Of a DNA stretch of 64,000 nt, positions 1 through 11,727 are shown in pieces. The notes beneath the pieces are model-generated. The model was not told the origin of the DNA. It saw nothing but the letters and a program-made list of their open reading frames with translations, and made no database searches. The translations under genes were made by a program, and so were the position numbers. Positions within the stretch are counted from its first letter, which is position 1, and each line of letters begins with the position of its first letter. This DNA comes from Owenia fusiformis (taxonomy: Eukaryota > Annelida > Polychaeta > Sabellida > Oweniidae). Location of the stretch: NCBI GenBank assembly GCA_903813345.2, contig CAIIXF020000002.1, positions 3,200,001 through 3,264,000 of the forward strand, read 5' to 3'.

Positions 1-1363
1 AAAATATTTTGTCTTGCGTTGCCTTTGCCTATAGACACATTTCACCATGCAGCATATCAGTGCACCAGTAGGTGTTACCCCAGGACCGGGTGAATATCAT
101 ACTGGTGACCTATACACAACAAATGCGTTATTGTTGATTATTTCATGCACTGCTGTCATGTAAAAATACTCTGTTCGGATTGGCTGGAATCTGACACACT
201 TTGCCTAGCTATGTGTGAATTGATGATTAAGTGAGTTGAATGAATTGATATAATTTACCGGTGATTAGGCAAAATTTACATTTGCCATGTAAAGTATAAT
301 TGACTGGCTATGATGACAATGTACCATATATTTTGAAATGACCAATGACATTTATACTTTAATTTATGGTACTAATACATGCTTGGAAGGATGTACCATT
401 CTCGGTAGTTTAGAAAATACATCACTAATAAAATGCATTTTGGGGTTCCTGAAGGGTAAATACAACATATACAATTTTAAATTACCAATTTTTATTCACA
501 TTTTCTAAAATACTAGTAAACATGCAGTATAAGCAGCATAGGCCTGGAAGCATGCATAAAAATAGAGTAGAATACACCATGACCATGCAGTAAAGCTTTG
601 TTACGTAACCAATTATCACACTCAAGTAAGATTGAGTCTGATCGACCCTTTGTTCAACTTTTGTGCATACTGTATACACATTAATTAAATTTTACACAGA
701 CCATCATTAGCTTTAATTCACAAACAAATACCGTGAATTAATACAAACTCCCTCCATTTTGAATTCTATCTGGACCTGCAGCCATCTTGTTTTGGCAATA
801 CCATGGATGCCAATTACGACCAATTACATTTGAATTTCGAATGATTTAGGGTTTTACTGATACCAGAAGTTAAATCAATCATTTAGATGATTGCCGGTAA
901 AATTGTAAATGTGGCTAGAATCTAATAAAGCCGTTTATTTAATTTGGTAAATCCCAATCTGGAAGTTCAGGATTTTCCATGACACAAATAAGAAACTTTA
1001 TCTCCAATGACATTTAAACTTTAAATTAGCTCGATTTGTGACAACCACATCTGCTGACATTATTTTATTTTAAGATATTAAACCGTTTGAATTAAAACGT
1101 CCAGAATAAGTGATTAAATTTGCAAAGTTTTTCACGATTTCAATCGGGGGCCCCCTCAGATTTCGAAACAGGGTTTTCTCGTCTATGGTCCTAAATAATG
1201 CAAAGAAATAGTGAGCATATTCGCATATATGTGGAAATGTGATTAGAAATAGGTAAATTGTGCATGCTGCAATTATCCTACGGGAGCCCCATCATGCATT
1301 TTATTGGTGATGTATTTTCTAAACTACCACTATTCTCAGATTAATGAAATTTTTGTTTTACAG
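1..1363. other. AT-rich non-coding region upstream of the zinc-ribbon exon
   Basis: No exon, RNA gene or clear mobile element is supported here. It probably contains the promoter or 5' UTR intron of the downstream gene, because the first coding exon is preceded by a splice acceptor. Confidence 0.4.
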
Positions 1364-1483
1364 ACATGTTTTGCACTGGCTGTGGGAAACCAGCTGTGGG
1401 AAACTTTTGCTGTCACTGTGGTGTAAAATGCCAACCAACACCAAATACCAGTCCAGGCACTAGTAGTGGTAGTGTGTCTTCAG
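1364..1483 (+). CDS. Zinc-ribbon first coding exon, probably of the HECT ligase gene
   Basis: A coding exon starts after the acceptor ending at 1363, with ATG at 1366, and stops at a GTATTT donor after 1483 in phase 1. It encodes about 39 residues: a compact zinc ribbon with C3-x2-C6 and C15-x2-C18, then a Ser/Thr/Pro/Gly-rich linker. Many invertebrate HECT proteins of the G2E3-like group begin with such a zinc ribbon, so I infer that this is the 5' coding exon of the HECT gene whose first clear catalytic exon is at 4833. The phases do not join directly (1 out, 2 in), so at least one exon between them was not found. It could also belong to an unrelated short zinc-ribbon protein. Confidence 0.5.
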
Positions 1484-1589
1484 GTATTTATTATTTATTT
1501 GGATATACAGGTACACTGTACACTTTTAACAGTAGCACTTTTATAATTTGTATAGAAGTATTTGTTTATAATCAATGTCAAATGAGTGT

Positions 1590-3555
1590 ATTATTTTGCA
1601 CCATTCACCAGTTTGGAGTAATTGGGGGTTTGGGTACTTTGAACCATCTTTGCTCAAGTACTTTTTAAATGGCTGTGTACTCTGTGTAATTATTTACCAT
1701 AATTAAACTAATGGAGTATTAGTTTCACATTATGCTGCACTGGAATTACCCAGATGCAAGTAGGTAGTAATAACTAGTAACCAGTTTCACCACCAGGTGG
1801 CTAATTCGGCGTAAATAGCATGGCAGGTATAGCAGAAAGTGCCCTTAAACTTAAATATCCATCTGTTCTGGTCGAATAATTTTCATATAACCCTTATGTA
1901 TCTGATAGTTATACAAATGAAAAAAATGTCAAGTAAAGCAAAATATTATCTGTCCACTATCTGTCCACTAAATGAAAAGACATCATTCACTTTTTGTGAT
2001 TTTATAACATGGGCTCTATGGGGAATCTCCCCGACCTAGAAGTCACATTTTCAAAGAAAATTAAATTTTGAAAGTTGATTAACTGTTTTTGTTACCACAT
2101 GTAGATTTCAATAATCACATCGACTGAATTTTGAATATTTAATGATGTAAATCAAGATTATTTCTACTTGCATGTAGGCTAATAGGTTACATGCTTCCGA
2201 AAGTGGACTAGTCATATTAACAAATACTGAATTACATGACTATTACATATTTTGCACCAGTATGGAGTATTTAGGATTTTGAGTATGTACTTTAAATCTG
2301 TGTGTTTGAGATGTTTAAAATATATCACATTACACCTACTGATCAACATGTAAAGTGGTGTTACATATATGTAATATTACCTGTACCATCTATGTTGTCT
2401 CCTTGTAGTAGAACTGGGACAAGGTAAATTCCTTTGTCTGTGTTTTGAATTCTTCTATCTTTGTTTGGACTTTTGTAATGCTTTTTAACTTATCCTAACT
2501 AACTTATGACCTATATTTAAATGTGCACATTGACTGAATCTATATCATATCCTTTGAAAAGAACTAAATTCTATCTGAGTTATAATTTCATAAAATACCA
2601 TAGCATCAATTCATAACTTTGATGTTCATTCTATAAAAACTTGGGCTCAACTGCCAGCTATTTGGCTTCTGTAGCATAGTTAGCCCTTTTTAAAAACGTG
2701 TATCCTTGAAATAACATAGCAATCAAGCAATTCCGCCCTTGCAATAGATTTTCTTACTTATTTATATTACATGTTAAATTCAAGAAATGTGCTCCAGCTA
2801 TCTATTTATCAACATGCTGCAACAGCTGCTCTGAAATTGGGTTACATGCTTCCAAAAGTGAACTGGTCATGTAAATTAATGTTAAATATTTGAATTATTT
2901 TGCACCAGTATGGAGTATTTAGGGTTCTGAGTATGTTTGAGATGTTTAAGAGATATAATCAGATCTAGTGTTACATATTGAAAGGGAAACTGATCATGTA
3001 AATTGATGTGAAATATTTTGCACCAGTTCGGAACTTGAGGGTTGTGAGTACTTCAATTCACCATCACTTAGATACTCTGTACATTGCCACACGCTCCAGA
3101 TATGATAGATATCTGTTACCATCATAAGACTAATGATCATTGGTAACACATTAAACTGCTCTGAAATTAGATTACATGCTTCCAAAAGTGAACTGATCAT
3201 GTAAACAAATGTTAAAATATGTGATCTATTTTGCACCAGTATGGAGTATTTAGGTTTCTGAGTGTTTACTTTAAATCATTTCATTTGAGATCTTTAAAAT
3301 ATATTACTGCTGTAATCAGGTAATAACTTGAACTGATTGTGCTATTACCAACATGTATATGTTTACAATATTACATCAATACTAGTTGATTTTCTAGCGA
3401 ATATACCAATGGCTAATCTGATACAATCCTTCAACCCTATGATTTAAAAATTGTTATGCATACCAAAGTGAACTGATCATGTATGTTTTAAATACAAGAA
3501 GTATTTTGCACCAGTTTGGAGTATTCAAGGTTGCGAGTACTTTAAATTGCTTAAG
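1590..3555. repeat. Degenerate intronic repeat family, about six copies
   Basis: A two-part unit recurs near 1593-1660 (second half only), 2180-2330, 2837-2965, 2980-3060, 3155-3305 and 3455-3555. The first half is like TACATGCTTCCAAAAGTGAA followed by CTGATCATGTAAA; the second half is like TTTTGCACCAGTATGGAGTA followed by TTTAGG and a TTTAAAT tract. Copies are diverged and unevenly spaced, so this is an old local expansion rather than a clean tandem array. Confidence 0.65.
1738..2165 (-). mobile_element. Dispersed repeat, partial copy of the element nested at 37.8-39.0 kb
   Basis: This intronic block is similar, in inverted orientation, to 38440-38830. Shared landmarks include the CACCAGGTGG tract with adjoining AGTAGGTAGT, the TTCTGCTATACC-like segment, and the AAGTCACATTTTC / AAATTAAATTTTGAAAGTTGAT stretch. 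The 38-kb copy lies between inverted repeats of a larger element, so this copy is a fragment of the same family. Confidence 0.6.
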
Positions 3556-3631
3556 AGGTCAGGTCAATGTTTCAGTGTGCGTCAAAAAACGTAATTAATT
3601 ATGTAAGGGGGGAGGGTGTAAATCCCTGTTA

Positions 3632-4584
3632 TGACACCACCAAAAAGTGTTGACATATTGTTATGGTCTCCGTTTTTTTGTGATGGCGGTTGGTGGTTGG
3701 AGTCTGTAACAGATTCTTACAACTTCCAATAACTTAACAAATACCGGAGTTTCTCGCGAATAGGCCCACGGGCGTTTATTTTGCACTGGGCGTTTATTTG
3801 AAAGAATTTTTAATAAACGCACATGGGCCTTTATTAAGAGGGAAAAAACATTTTTCCTAGGGGGGTGGGCGTTTATTTAGAGGGAAAATAGCTCTCCCAA
3901 GCCAGTGGGCGTTTATGTCGAGGGATATTATAGATCGCAAATATGACACATGTCCTTCATACTCATGCACTAGTATCATGAACGCGGGCAAGAACGTTGA
4001 CCAATATGTAACCTCTTGTCATATTTTTATTAATTATTTGTACTAGAATGACAGTAATCACCTATTACCTTACATATGTACTGTTCGCAATTTCATTCCT
4101 TTTCTCGAATAATTCGCCCACTGGGCGTTTATTTGAAATCATTTTTAATAAACGCCCATGGGCCTTTATAAAGAGGGAAAAAAACTTTTTCATTCACCCC
4201 TCTTTCAAATAAACGCCCATGGGCCTATTCGCAAGAAACTCCGGTACTGTTTAGACTGACTTCAATTTTTTCTGAATCATCTACAAGTTCTCAGAAGTTC
4301 ATATCTGATTTTAGATTTGACCTTCAATGACCTTCTCTAGGTCAAAAAAGGTCAAAAAGGTCTTTTTTCAACTTGCTTCAAATTGACTAAATTTTGTTTT
4401 CAAAATCAGCATTTGACTAAATTTTGTTTTCAAAATCGTCTACAAGATCTCAGAAGCTCAAATCTGATTTAAGATTTTAGATCTGACCTTCATTGACCTT
4501 CTCAAGGGCAAAAAGGCCTTCCAACTTGTTTTAAATTTACCAAATTTTTTTAGGTGGTCACATTTTGTCATGTTAATGCCTTGT
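3632..4584 (+). mobile_element. Non-autonomous DNA element with TGTCACCACC-type ends, copy A (interrupted)
   Basis: It begins TGACACCACC and finishes with GGTGGTCACA plus a TTTTGTCATGTTAATGCC tail. The same ends and interior occur at 7217-7357 (internally shortened) and, inverted, at 10724-11252. Copy A is split by a 505-bp MITE at 3742-4246. The interior has repeated TGACCTT/AAGGTCA tracts and no coding capacity. Confidence 0.7.
3742..4246. mobile_element. MITE with TA target duplication, nested in copy A
   Basis: Terminal inverted repeats of about 38 bp start CCGGAGTTTCTCGCGAATAG on the left and read GCAAGAAACTCCGG on the right. The interior repeats GGGCGTTTATTT and its complement. Flanking TA dinucleotides are the target duplication: the homologous uninterrupted site near 11134 reads ACAAATACTGTTT on the minus strand with a single TA. 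TA duplication and no coding suggest a Tc1/mariner-mobilised MITE. Confidence 0.85.
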
Positions 4585-4757
4585 GTATAACTTATGAAGC
4601 GTTTGATTACGTCATCATTTACATGAATTGCGCAGGTCTGTAAGTACATAGTGTGATATTCTTATAAATCGTTGTCTATGTAAGAATATCACACTTATGG
4701 ACGTATAGAGCTGCCCAATAAATGATGACATAATAAAACGCATCAAAAGTTATACGT
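4585..4757. repeat. Foldback sequence next to copy A
   Basis: Left arm GTATAACTTATGAAGCGTTT and right arm ending AAACGCATCAAAAGTTATAC are inverted repeats, and the centre is the hairpin GTGTGATATTCTTA / TAAGAATATCACAC. It directly abuts the end of the preceding element and the last intron segment before exon 4833. Confidence 0.6.
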
Positions 4758-4832
4758 TATTTGGGAATAATAAACATGCTATAAGTGAGTTGCAAAATCT
4801 CTTTAATAACATTCAATAATGCTTTATTTCAG

Positions 4833-7800
4833 GAAAAATGAAATAAATCCAGTGATTGTGTTGAAATCGTACCGTATCATGATTCTCAAGGGAGATGAAA
4901 TGAACAATATGGATGACAATGGATTCGATAGAGGCAAAGAGACAGATGCTCTAATATGTGTGACTAGATTGACTGGAGATGATGGGAAAATCATTTTTGA
5001 TGATTTTGATGAGCAAGTGCGAACATGGCCTCCTACACACTTTAGGCAGAGAATAGAGGTGATGTACGATGGTGAAAATGCCAAAGATCTTGGTGGGCCA
5101 CGTCGAGAACTTCTTACAGATTTAATAAGGTAATATTCTCTCAATAGATATAATGTATGTGTAACTTGGAGCAAGTGAAAATATTATGAAGGAATTAATA
5201 TTGTAACCTTTGCAAGATTTTTCATAAGGGGTTGGATTTTCATTCTTAAAATCTCGTCTGAAAAGTCTTGTCTGTATGTTTCAAGCCAAACCATTTGACC
5301 TAAATTTTTTAGCTCAATTATTTATTGAAAGTCTAGTAATGATTAGTTTTTGGTCATTCTGAGTAAATGTTAATATAGCCATTTTGGACTTTTCATTCCA
5401 AAAACTGTCTATTCTATTCAAGAGTGCAGTATTGTTTTCCTAGTGTCTTGTTTCTTTTTGCTACTGTATAATATTTTTTATGATATCTGATTTTCATTCA
5501 GTTTCAATGCAGATATAAAATTGGTCAAACAAAAAGCTGTATGTATGAATGTTCCTCCAAGAAAATCTTGGATTAAGATGTATATGGGAGGTGAGACCAG
5601 TACAAGTTATGTTCCCAGACTATTTTGTTTGTTTTGGGTTTTCTGAAAAACAACAGTGGATTGAGCATACTGTAATATAGAATTAGATAATGTAATATTT
5701 AAAGGTTTTACTGAGACTTGATTTCAACAAAATAGAAAATGGGCTGCCAAATTCCCCATCTATGTAGCAATCAAGTGAGTTAAATTCCCCATCCTGGTAA
5801 CAATAATAGCTGGTCAAATATAGTTGAAATACATGAAATACCCAGGAGGAATTCACATTTCAGAAGTTCCTACTCCCAGGAAACAGTATGATGGCAGTAT
5901 CCCACCTCCTTGGATGCTACTGTGATAATTTTCTACCCTTTTGTGGGGTGTCTCATGCAAACATTTGAATGGTACATAATGCATTATTTAAACTTATTGA
6001 AGATTCACGAAGATAAATTATTGCAGGTACATCAAAGGCGATGATTCACCATTCCTAAATGTGATCAACAATGAGTGCTGGATCAGTACTAGTGAAAGAG
6101 AACACATAGGATATTTTGCTGCTGGTGTTGCTGTTGGTGAGTAGCTGTCTAAACTAATATTAGGCCTATGGGCTCTTTAATTTTTGCTTCTAAAGTTAAT
6201 TATCCCATCCAGTGCTTGCCTTAAGGACTAATCCGTTGTCAGACATTTTGGCTGGACATAATTTTTTTCACCAGGCATTTTCAAATTTCCAAAGACATTT
6301 TAAATGGAAAAACTTTTCTAAAAACGTTTTAGAGTATTGACTTCCGCTTCAAAATAAGTTGAATAGTTTTCGTCATTTCGTCACTCTGATCTTTGATATG
6401 AAGTAGCCTTTGTACTTTCCATTAGATTCAAATGAAAGCTAAAAATATGTAGGGGTCATAAATGTTTTCTTTGAAGAAAATAAATGAAATATTTTTTTTA
6501 ATTTAAGCTATGGCATTGCTTTTTGAGGGACCACCTGTCAACTTCCTGGCAGAGGGGCAGATGGATAGACTCTTAAATAAGGAAAGCTTAGAACTAAATG
6601 GAGGAGAGCGAGAGTTTTCAAGAGGAATGAACATGTATGGTGTGCTTGAGGTAAATATATATTTAAACCCAACAAAGTTCAGAGAGAGTACCCATCAATC
6701 CATTTATTTGAGTACCCATCAATCCATCTATTTTTTCATCTACATGTATTTGTGTGTTTGTGCAATAATTCAGGAACTTGTTCTCAAAAATGTTAAAACG
6801 GCAGCATCTGTAGCTAGACTTTGATTACAATGTCAGATGGGTTTTCTGAGAATCGTAAGGATATATTACAATATGGTTGCATGCACTTGTAGCATAAGAT
6901 AAAAACTTTTCTTACAAATCCAAATGTTATATTAATTTGCCACTTGCATTCATTGAAACCTCTAACTGTACTTCAATCATTTTGTTTTAGCTTGTAAGGA
7001 AGAAGCCCGTTATGCGGTATCTGCTTCGCCCAGGAACCCAGGCAGTCATGACAATGCGCAAGTTGAAGAGTCTCGTAAAACCTGTGTTTTCCGAAGCGGG
7101 AACCAACAGTAAAATAAAAGAAGAGAAAATATTTCGAATGTTCAACAAATACTTAATAGAAGTACAGCGTAAATAACAATTTTTGATAATTATCTTCTAT
7201 TTTTCATTTTTATGTCAGCACCCAAAGTGATGACATATTGTTATGGTCTCCAACTTTTTTGTGGATGGTGTTCGGTGGTTGGTGTTCAGTGTTCGGCAGT
7301 TTGTGTCTATCACAAATAGCTGAATGGCAGGTGGTGACATTTTGCATGTTAATGCCTTGTTGTACATGCAAGCGCAAGTAATGCTAATTAGAAGTATAAA
7401 ACACTAAGTCTGACTTACATCTTCTGATTACAGTATATGGAATAAATATAAGTGCTTTAAAGAGGTCTCGTTTAAACAAAATTATCAAAGTGTCCTCTAT
7501 TTATCAATACAGGTTAACTGTACTCACTCAATTATTTACTTTATTTGCTTTTCACATAATATTGCTACTACTAGTATAGTAACTTATGAATTACAAGTAA
7601 GTCTCTTTTGGAATGAAAATAAACATGTGTTTCACTTTTCATATTTTGTATTTTCAGATGGCAACAGGCCAGTTGATATCCCAATGATACTTAAATTCAT
7701 AACAGGCTCTGAAACGGAACCCATAACAGGGTTCGACCCGGGATTAACCATTGAATTCTATGACAACAATGATGATATCCCAACATCTTCTACATGCACA

Positions 7801-7899
7801 AATACTTTCCGCCTTCCATATTATGATGGGATCAAACAAGATAGTGTATTTGCAAAATTTGATTATGCATTTAGTAATAAGTACTTTGGCAAACATTAA
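4833..7899 (+). CDS. HECT-domain E3 ubiquitin ligase (G2E3-like), C-terminal exons
   Basis: Five exons join in phase: 4833-5129, 6027-6136, 6508-6650, 6991-7168 and 7658-7899 (TAA). All have GT-AG borders, giving about 322 residues. The N-lobe carries the hallmark DLGGPRRELL near 5087-5118. The next exons hold the helical segment around GYFAAGVAVAMALLFEGPP. The last exon has the C-lobe core ILKFITGS and IPTSSTCTNTFRLP; the Cys codon at 7795-7797 lies where HECT enzymes form the ubiquitin thioester. A HECT enzyme takes ubiquitin from an E2 on this Cys and passes it to substrate lysines. The stop follows FGKH. Substrate recognition presumably lies in undetected upstream exons and the zinc ribbon at 1364. 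There are no frameshifts and the key Cys is present, so the gene looks functional. Confidence 0.83.
7217..7357 (+). mobile_element. Short copy B of the TGTCACCACC-type element
   Basis: It shares the left end (GTGATGACATATTGTTATGG) and the right end (GGTGGTGACATTTTGCATGT) with copies A and C but lacks most of the interior. It lies in the last intron of the HECT gene. Confidence 0.65.
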
Positions 7900-8035
7900 A
7901 AGTCTTGTCTACATACTGTACATGTTTCCTGGCGCACTGTCAGGATTTACATTTTTTAGTGGACATTGCCTGAAGCTTAAGATTTCTTTAGCATTAGCAT
8001 TTTAAAGCTATCATCTGAGAATTCATTTCTCTAAT

Positions 8036-8705
8036 TATCCCATCGAACGAAGTTCGGAGGGATATAGGGAACGCCTCCGTCCGTACGTCCTTCCTTCCGT
8101 ACATCCGTCTGTCCGGGGGATAACTCAAATACCGTTTGCCCGATTTTGTTTTGAGAGTAGAAGTTCTGCTCGAAAGCCGATTTTCAAAATGGCCACTCGT
8201 TTCAAAATGGCGGTCATTTTAGTGCCGATTTTACAGTAATTTAGGTACAATATATAAAACTGTAATAGCAATGTGTTTAAAATGTAAAAAAATTATATAG
8301 GACATTGATAAAGCAAGAAATGTAGATATTTAAGAAACACATGGCAGCCATCTTGAAAAATGGCGGCTTTTACACGCTACTTTACAATTTTTGCTGTAAC
8401 TTCAAAAGTAGTGGAGCGATTTTGTTCATATTTGATATGTGAATACTCATAAGCATGGCACACTGTTTTATGACACTTTAGGTAGTAGGCAGCCATTTTG
8501 AAAAATGGCCACCATTTACATGTTTGTGTGTGTGATTTTGCTGAAATTGTATATGTGCCTACTTAGAAACATATATTACTCTTGGCTAGTGAGCGACCAT
8601 TTTTAAAATGATGAATTTTTGCTATAACTGAAAAAGAAGAAGGATTTTGTAAAATGGCTGTTCGATGGGATTTGCTACGCTTCGGCGTTGCTCAGTGTTG
8701 TCTAG
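8036..8705. repeat. Dispersed repeat with ATCCCATCGAAC inverted ends
   Basis: It starts ATCCCATCGAACGAAGTTCG followed by CGTCCGT-rich sequence. The interior repeats CAGCCATTTTGAAAAATGGC-type units roughly every 150-180 bp. The right side has GTTCGATGGGAT, the inverse of the left end, then GCTACGCTTCGGCGTTGC. There is no coding potential. Confidence 0.55.
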
Positions 8706-9054
8706 TTTGATGATTAGTTTGAAGGCAAAGGAGACTGCAGACGCTTCTATAACATAGTGGATTAAAATGGGGCTGTTTTGTGAATAGTGGACAGTGGAGG
8801 GTACAGTGAATATGTGTCAGGCATAGTGTCAAAAAGATTTAACATGAGAGAGCACTGACTATGACGTAATATTATTCTTGTGGTCTAATAAAGTTGACTA
8901 TGGAGTAGTTCTACAGTGTAAATAGGATAGCTTTGGGTCCAGTCTCACACAATCTCATTAGAACTCCAGCAAAATTGAAACAGTTGATGACCAAACATTG
9001 TTAATTTGTGTATTTTCTTAAAATAGGATATATTTGGATGACGTTCATCATGTA

Positions 9055-9661
9055 CAAGGGTGACGCAAAAAATGACACCCACCTTATGCTGCATAATTTA
9101 TTTGTCCATTACCATATAGACTTGTCCTTTAGCACATTTGAAGTAGACATAATGCGTAAGCACCTCGAGAAATTTCAGATATGTAGCTCAAGTGGTTTAA
9201 ATTTTATGAGCATTACAATAAATTCTCACTTTGGAGACTTTCTCATTAGCCGCAGATCTGAGATTGAGTGGGCACCCCATTCCCCTGATATTAACCCACC
9301 AAATTTTTACCTCGGGGTATTTAAAGGACCATATGTATGAGACAAAACATCCCCAAAACAGCTGACTTAAAGAGAGAAATTACAAGGAAGATCAGGGCCA
9401 TATCTCAATGTGTAAGGGTAATCAACAACTTTGCCTGTAGAATTCATGTTCGCCTACAAAGGAATGTACGTCATATATGTCATATGGAACAAATCTTGTA
9501 ACGCTCATAAAATTTGATCCATTTGAGCTACACATCTGAAATGTCTTGAGGTCTTTACACATTATGTCTTCTTTAAATGTGCTAAATGACAAGTCTGTAT
9601 GACCATAGACCAACAAGTTATGCAACGAAAGGTGGGTGTCATTTTTTTTTGAGTCGCCCTG
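9055..9661 (+). mobile_element. Mariner-like DNA transposon, internally deleted
   Basis: The element is flanked by TA on both sides. Its ends are inverted: left CAAGGGTGACGCAAAAAATG, right reading (reverse) CAGGGCGACTCAAAAAAAAA. The inverted similarity continues for about 170 bp (9055-9225 versus 9480-9661). Between the arms, 9266-9420 encodes a transposase C-terminal remnant: the EWAPHSPDINPPNFYLG motif recalls the W-x-x-x-SPDLNP-x-D-F signature of mariner-family DDE transposases, though the Asp/Asn pattern is decayed and the frame ends at 9340. It is non-functional. Confidence 0.75.
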
Positions 9662-9663
9662 TA

Positions 9664-10720
9664 TTTATCATTCCTAAGAAGAGAAATGCAATCAAAATTG
9701 TGACATATGTTATTGACTATGAATACTCAAATGTGATTGCTATTTTTATAGCTAAAATGGATGCATGTCCAACACATTGTGGGACCACTTGTAGTCTGAT
9801 TCTGAAAGCTTTTTAAAAATATTTATTTAGTCATGATCAATATACCTATAGCATTAGCTTGCCTATGAAAAAGGTACTTGAGAAAGTTTGTTTTAAGATA
9901 TTTTTAAGTGTTCCTGTACAGTACTTAGTATTAACAATTAGACGATTCTATACAAACTTTGATTACTAAATTTTGATGACTGTATGAGAGCTGTTATTAG
10001 GTATATCATATACATTCCTGAATAATTTAAGATGTTGATTATTGTTGCTATGGATTGTGTGATGTAATACTACTAGATGCTGAAAATGTGAATTTACATG
10101 TAAGTGTGAATTGTGGATAGAATGTGGAGATTTCTGTAAGTTGTATTGCCAATTAAGAAATCGGTTCAGTACTTGATTTGTGCATAATTTAAGCTGAAGT
10201 TTATCTGTTGTAAATTGATTGCTGTTACATCATGTTAAGAATTACTCTTCGAAGCATGTAAAATATTGCCAATATTTTGAACATGCCAAACATCATTATA
10301 CCATGTCATTTTTATACCATATTTAGAAAGAATGAAGCAAATTTTCTTTAAATCTCTGATTTATAATTGTAAACTAGAGTATCTGACACTTGTATCAAAA
10401 TAACAAGTACTTTTTAGTTTATAAGTTAAATTTCTTAAGATGCATTCATTATCCCAAAGAACGAAGAAGAACAATATTTGCAGTTGCAAAGAATTAAATA
10501 ATGATGTTACTTTTTAAGGAATACTGAGTCCTAGTGCATCTTGGTGTGTATAATTCAGAAATACCTTATTCTGTGTAATATTAGTTATGAGAAATATAAT
10601 GAGATACTAAAATGCTAAGTGTTTTTATTTCATTTTATTTGTCCCACAAGTATAATGGCATATTGTACAGGGTGGCCACAGTGGAAAAGTAAAACTCCAG
10701 TGCATCCCAATAGACTGGAA
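9664..10720. other. No gene seen
   Basis: AT-rich sequence without supported exons or clear repeats. An ACAGGGTGGCCAC motif near 10668 resembles a transposon end, but no partner end was found. Confidence 0.4.
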
Positions 10721-10723
10721 TAA

Positions 10724-11252
10724 GAACAAGGCATTAACATGACAAAATGTCACCACCTAAAACAATTTGGTCAATTTAAAGCACGTCAAACCTTAAATCT
10801 AAAGTCTGATTTGAACTTCAGAAAACTTGTAGATGATTTTGAAAAAAAAATTGTGCAATTTGAAGCAGAGTAAAAAAGACCGTTTTGACCTTGAGAAGGT
10901 CATTAAAGGTCAAATCGTAAATCTAAAGTCAGATTTGAATTCCTGAGAACTTGTAGATGATTTGGAAAAAAATTTTGTCAATTTGAAGCAAGTTGAAAAA
11001 AGACCTTTTTGACCTTTTTTTGTTGATCTTGAGAAGGTCATTGAAGGTCAAATCTCATATTTTAAGTCAGATATGCACTTCTAAGACCTTGTAGATGCTT
11101 CAGAAAAAAATTGAAGTCAGTCTAAACAGTATTTGTAAAGTTATTGAAAGTTGTAAGAATTTGTTACAGACCAGATACCAGACACCAACCGCCGTAACAA
11201 AAAACAGACCACGAGACCATAACAATATGTCACCACTTTTGGTGGTGACATA
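10724..11252 (-). mobile_element. TGTCACCACC-type element, copy C (uninterrupted, inverted)
   Basis: Read on the minus strand it starts TGTCACCACCAAAAGTGGTG and ends with GGTGGTGACATTTTGTCATG then TTAATGCCTTGT. It matches copy A along its length but has no MITE, giving the empty site that proves the TA duplication at 3742/4246. Confidence 0.72.
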
Positions 11253-11727
11253 AAAACTGGAAATGAATGAACATTATCAATATATTCAATACGATTATTA
11301 TCCCACCGAAAGAGGAGCTCATGTTATGCAAGGAAAGGTGTCCAATTCCAGCTAATTACACAGTATTTCATATAATTGCATTGCATAATACTAGTCTAAT
11401 GCACCCAAAGTCATTTTTTATAACATCCATTTAACAATTTCAAATTGGCTGTTCACTCACTCACCTCTTGTATTTTCAACAAAAAAACAGATGGATGCAC
11501 TGACATAGAAATGAAAGAATTGCAATTCAAAGTAGGAGTTAGCCATTTGGTGATATTTTGAAAAAACCCTTGCACCGACAAACTACCTGAAAACTTCCAA
11601 CCACTTGAAAAATCATTACAATTAACAGCTTTACGACCAAATTATACAGAATTGTAAAACATCAACACTTCAGGCTTGATTCAAAAAATCTGAAAGCCTA
11701 CTGATGTGAATAAGCTTATTCAATGGA

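Noticed and set aside
2408-2423. Possible 15-bp micro-exon between TTGTAG and GTAAAT
   Set aside because: Phase does not connect 1483 to 4833, and the match to splice consensus alone is weak.
5502-5590. Exon of the HECT gene encoding a Lys-rich stretch
   Set aside because: Including it breaks the reading phase into 6027, while direct joining of 5129 to 6027 is in phase; kept only as a finding.
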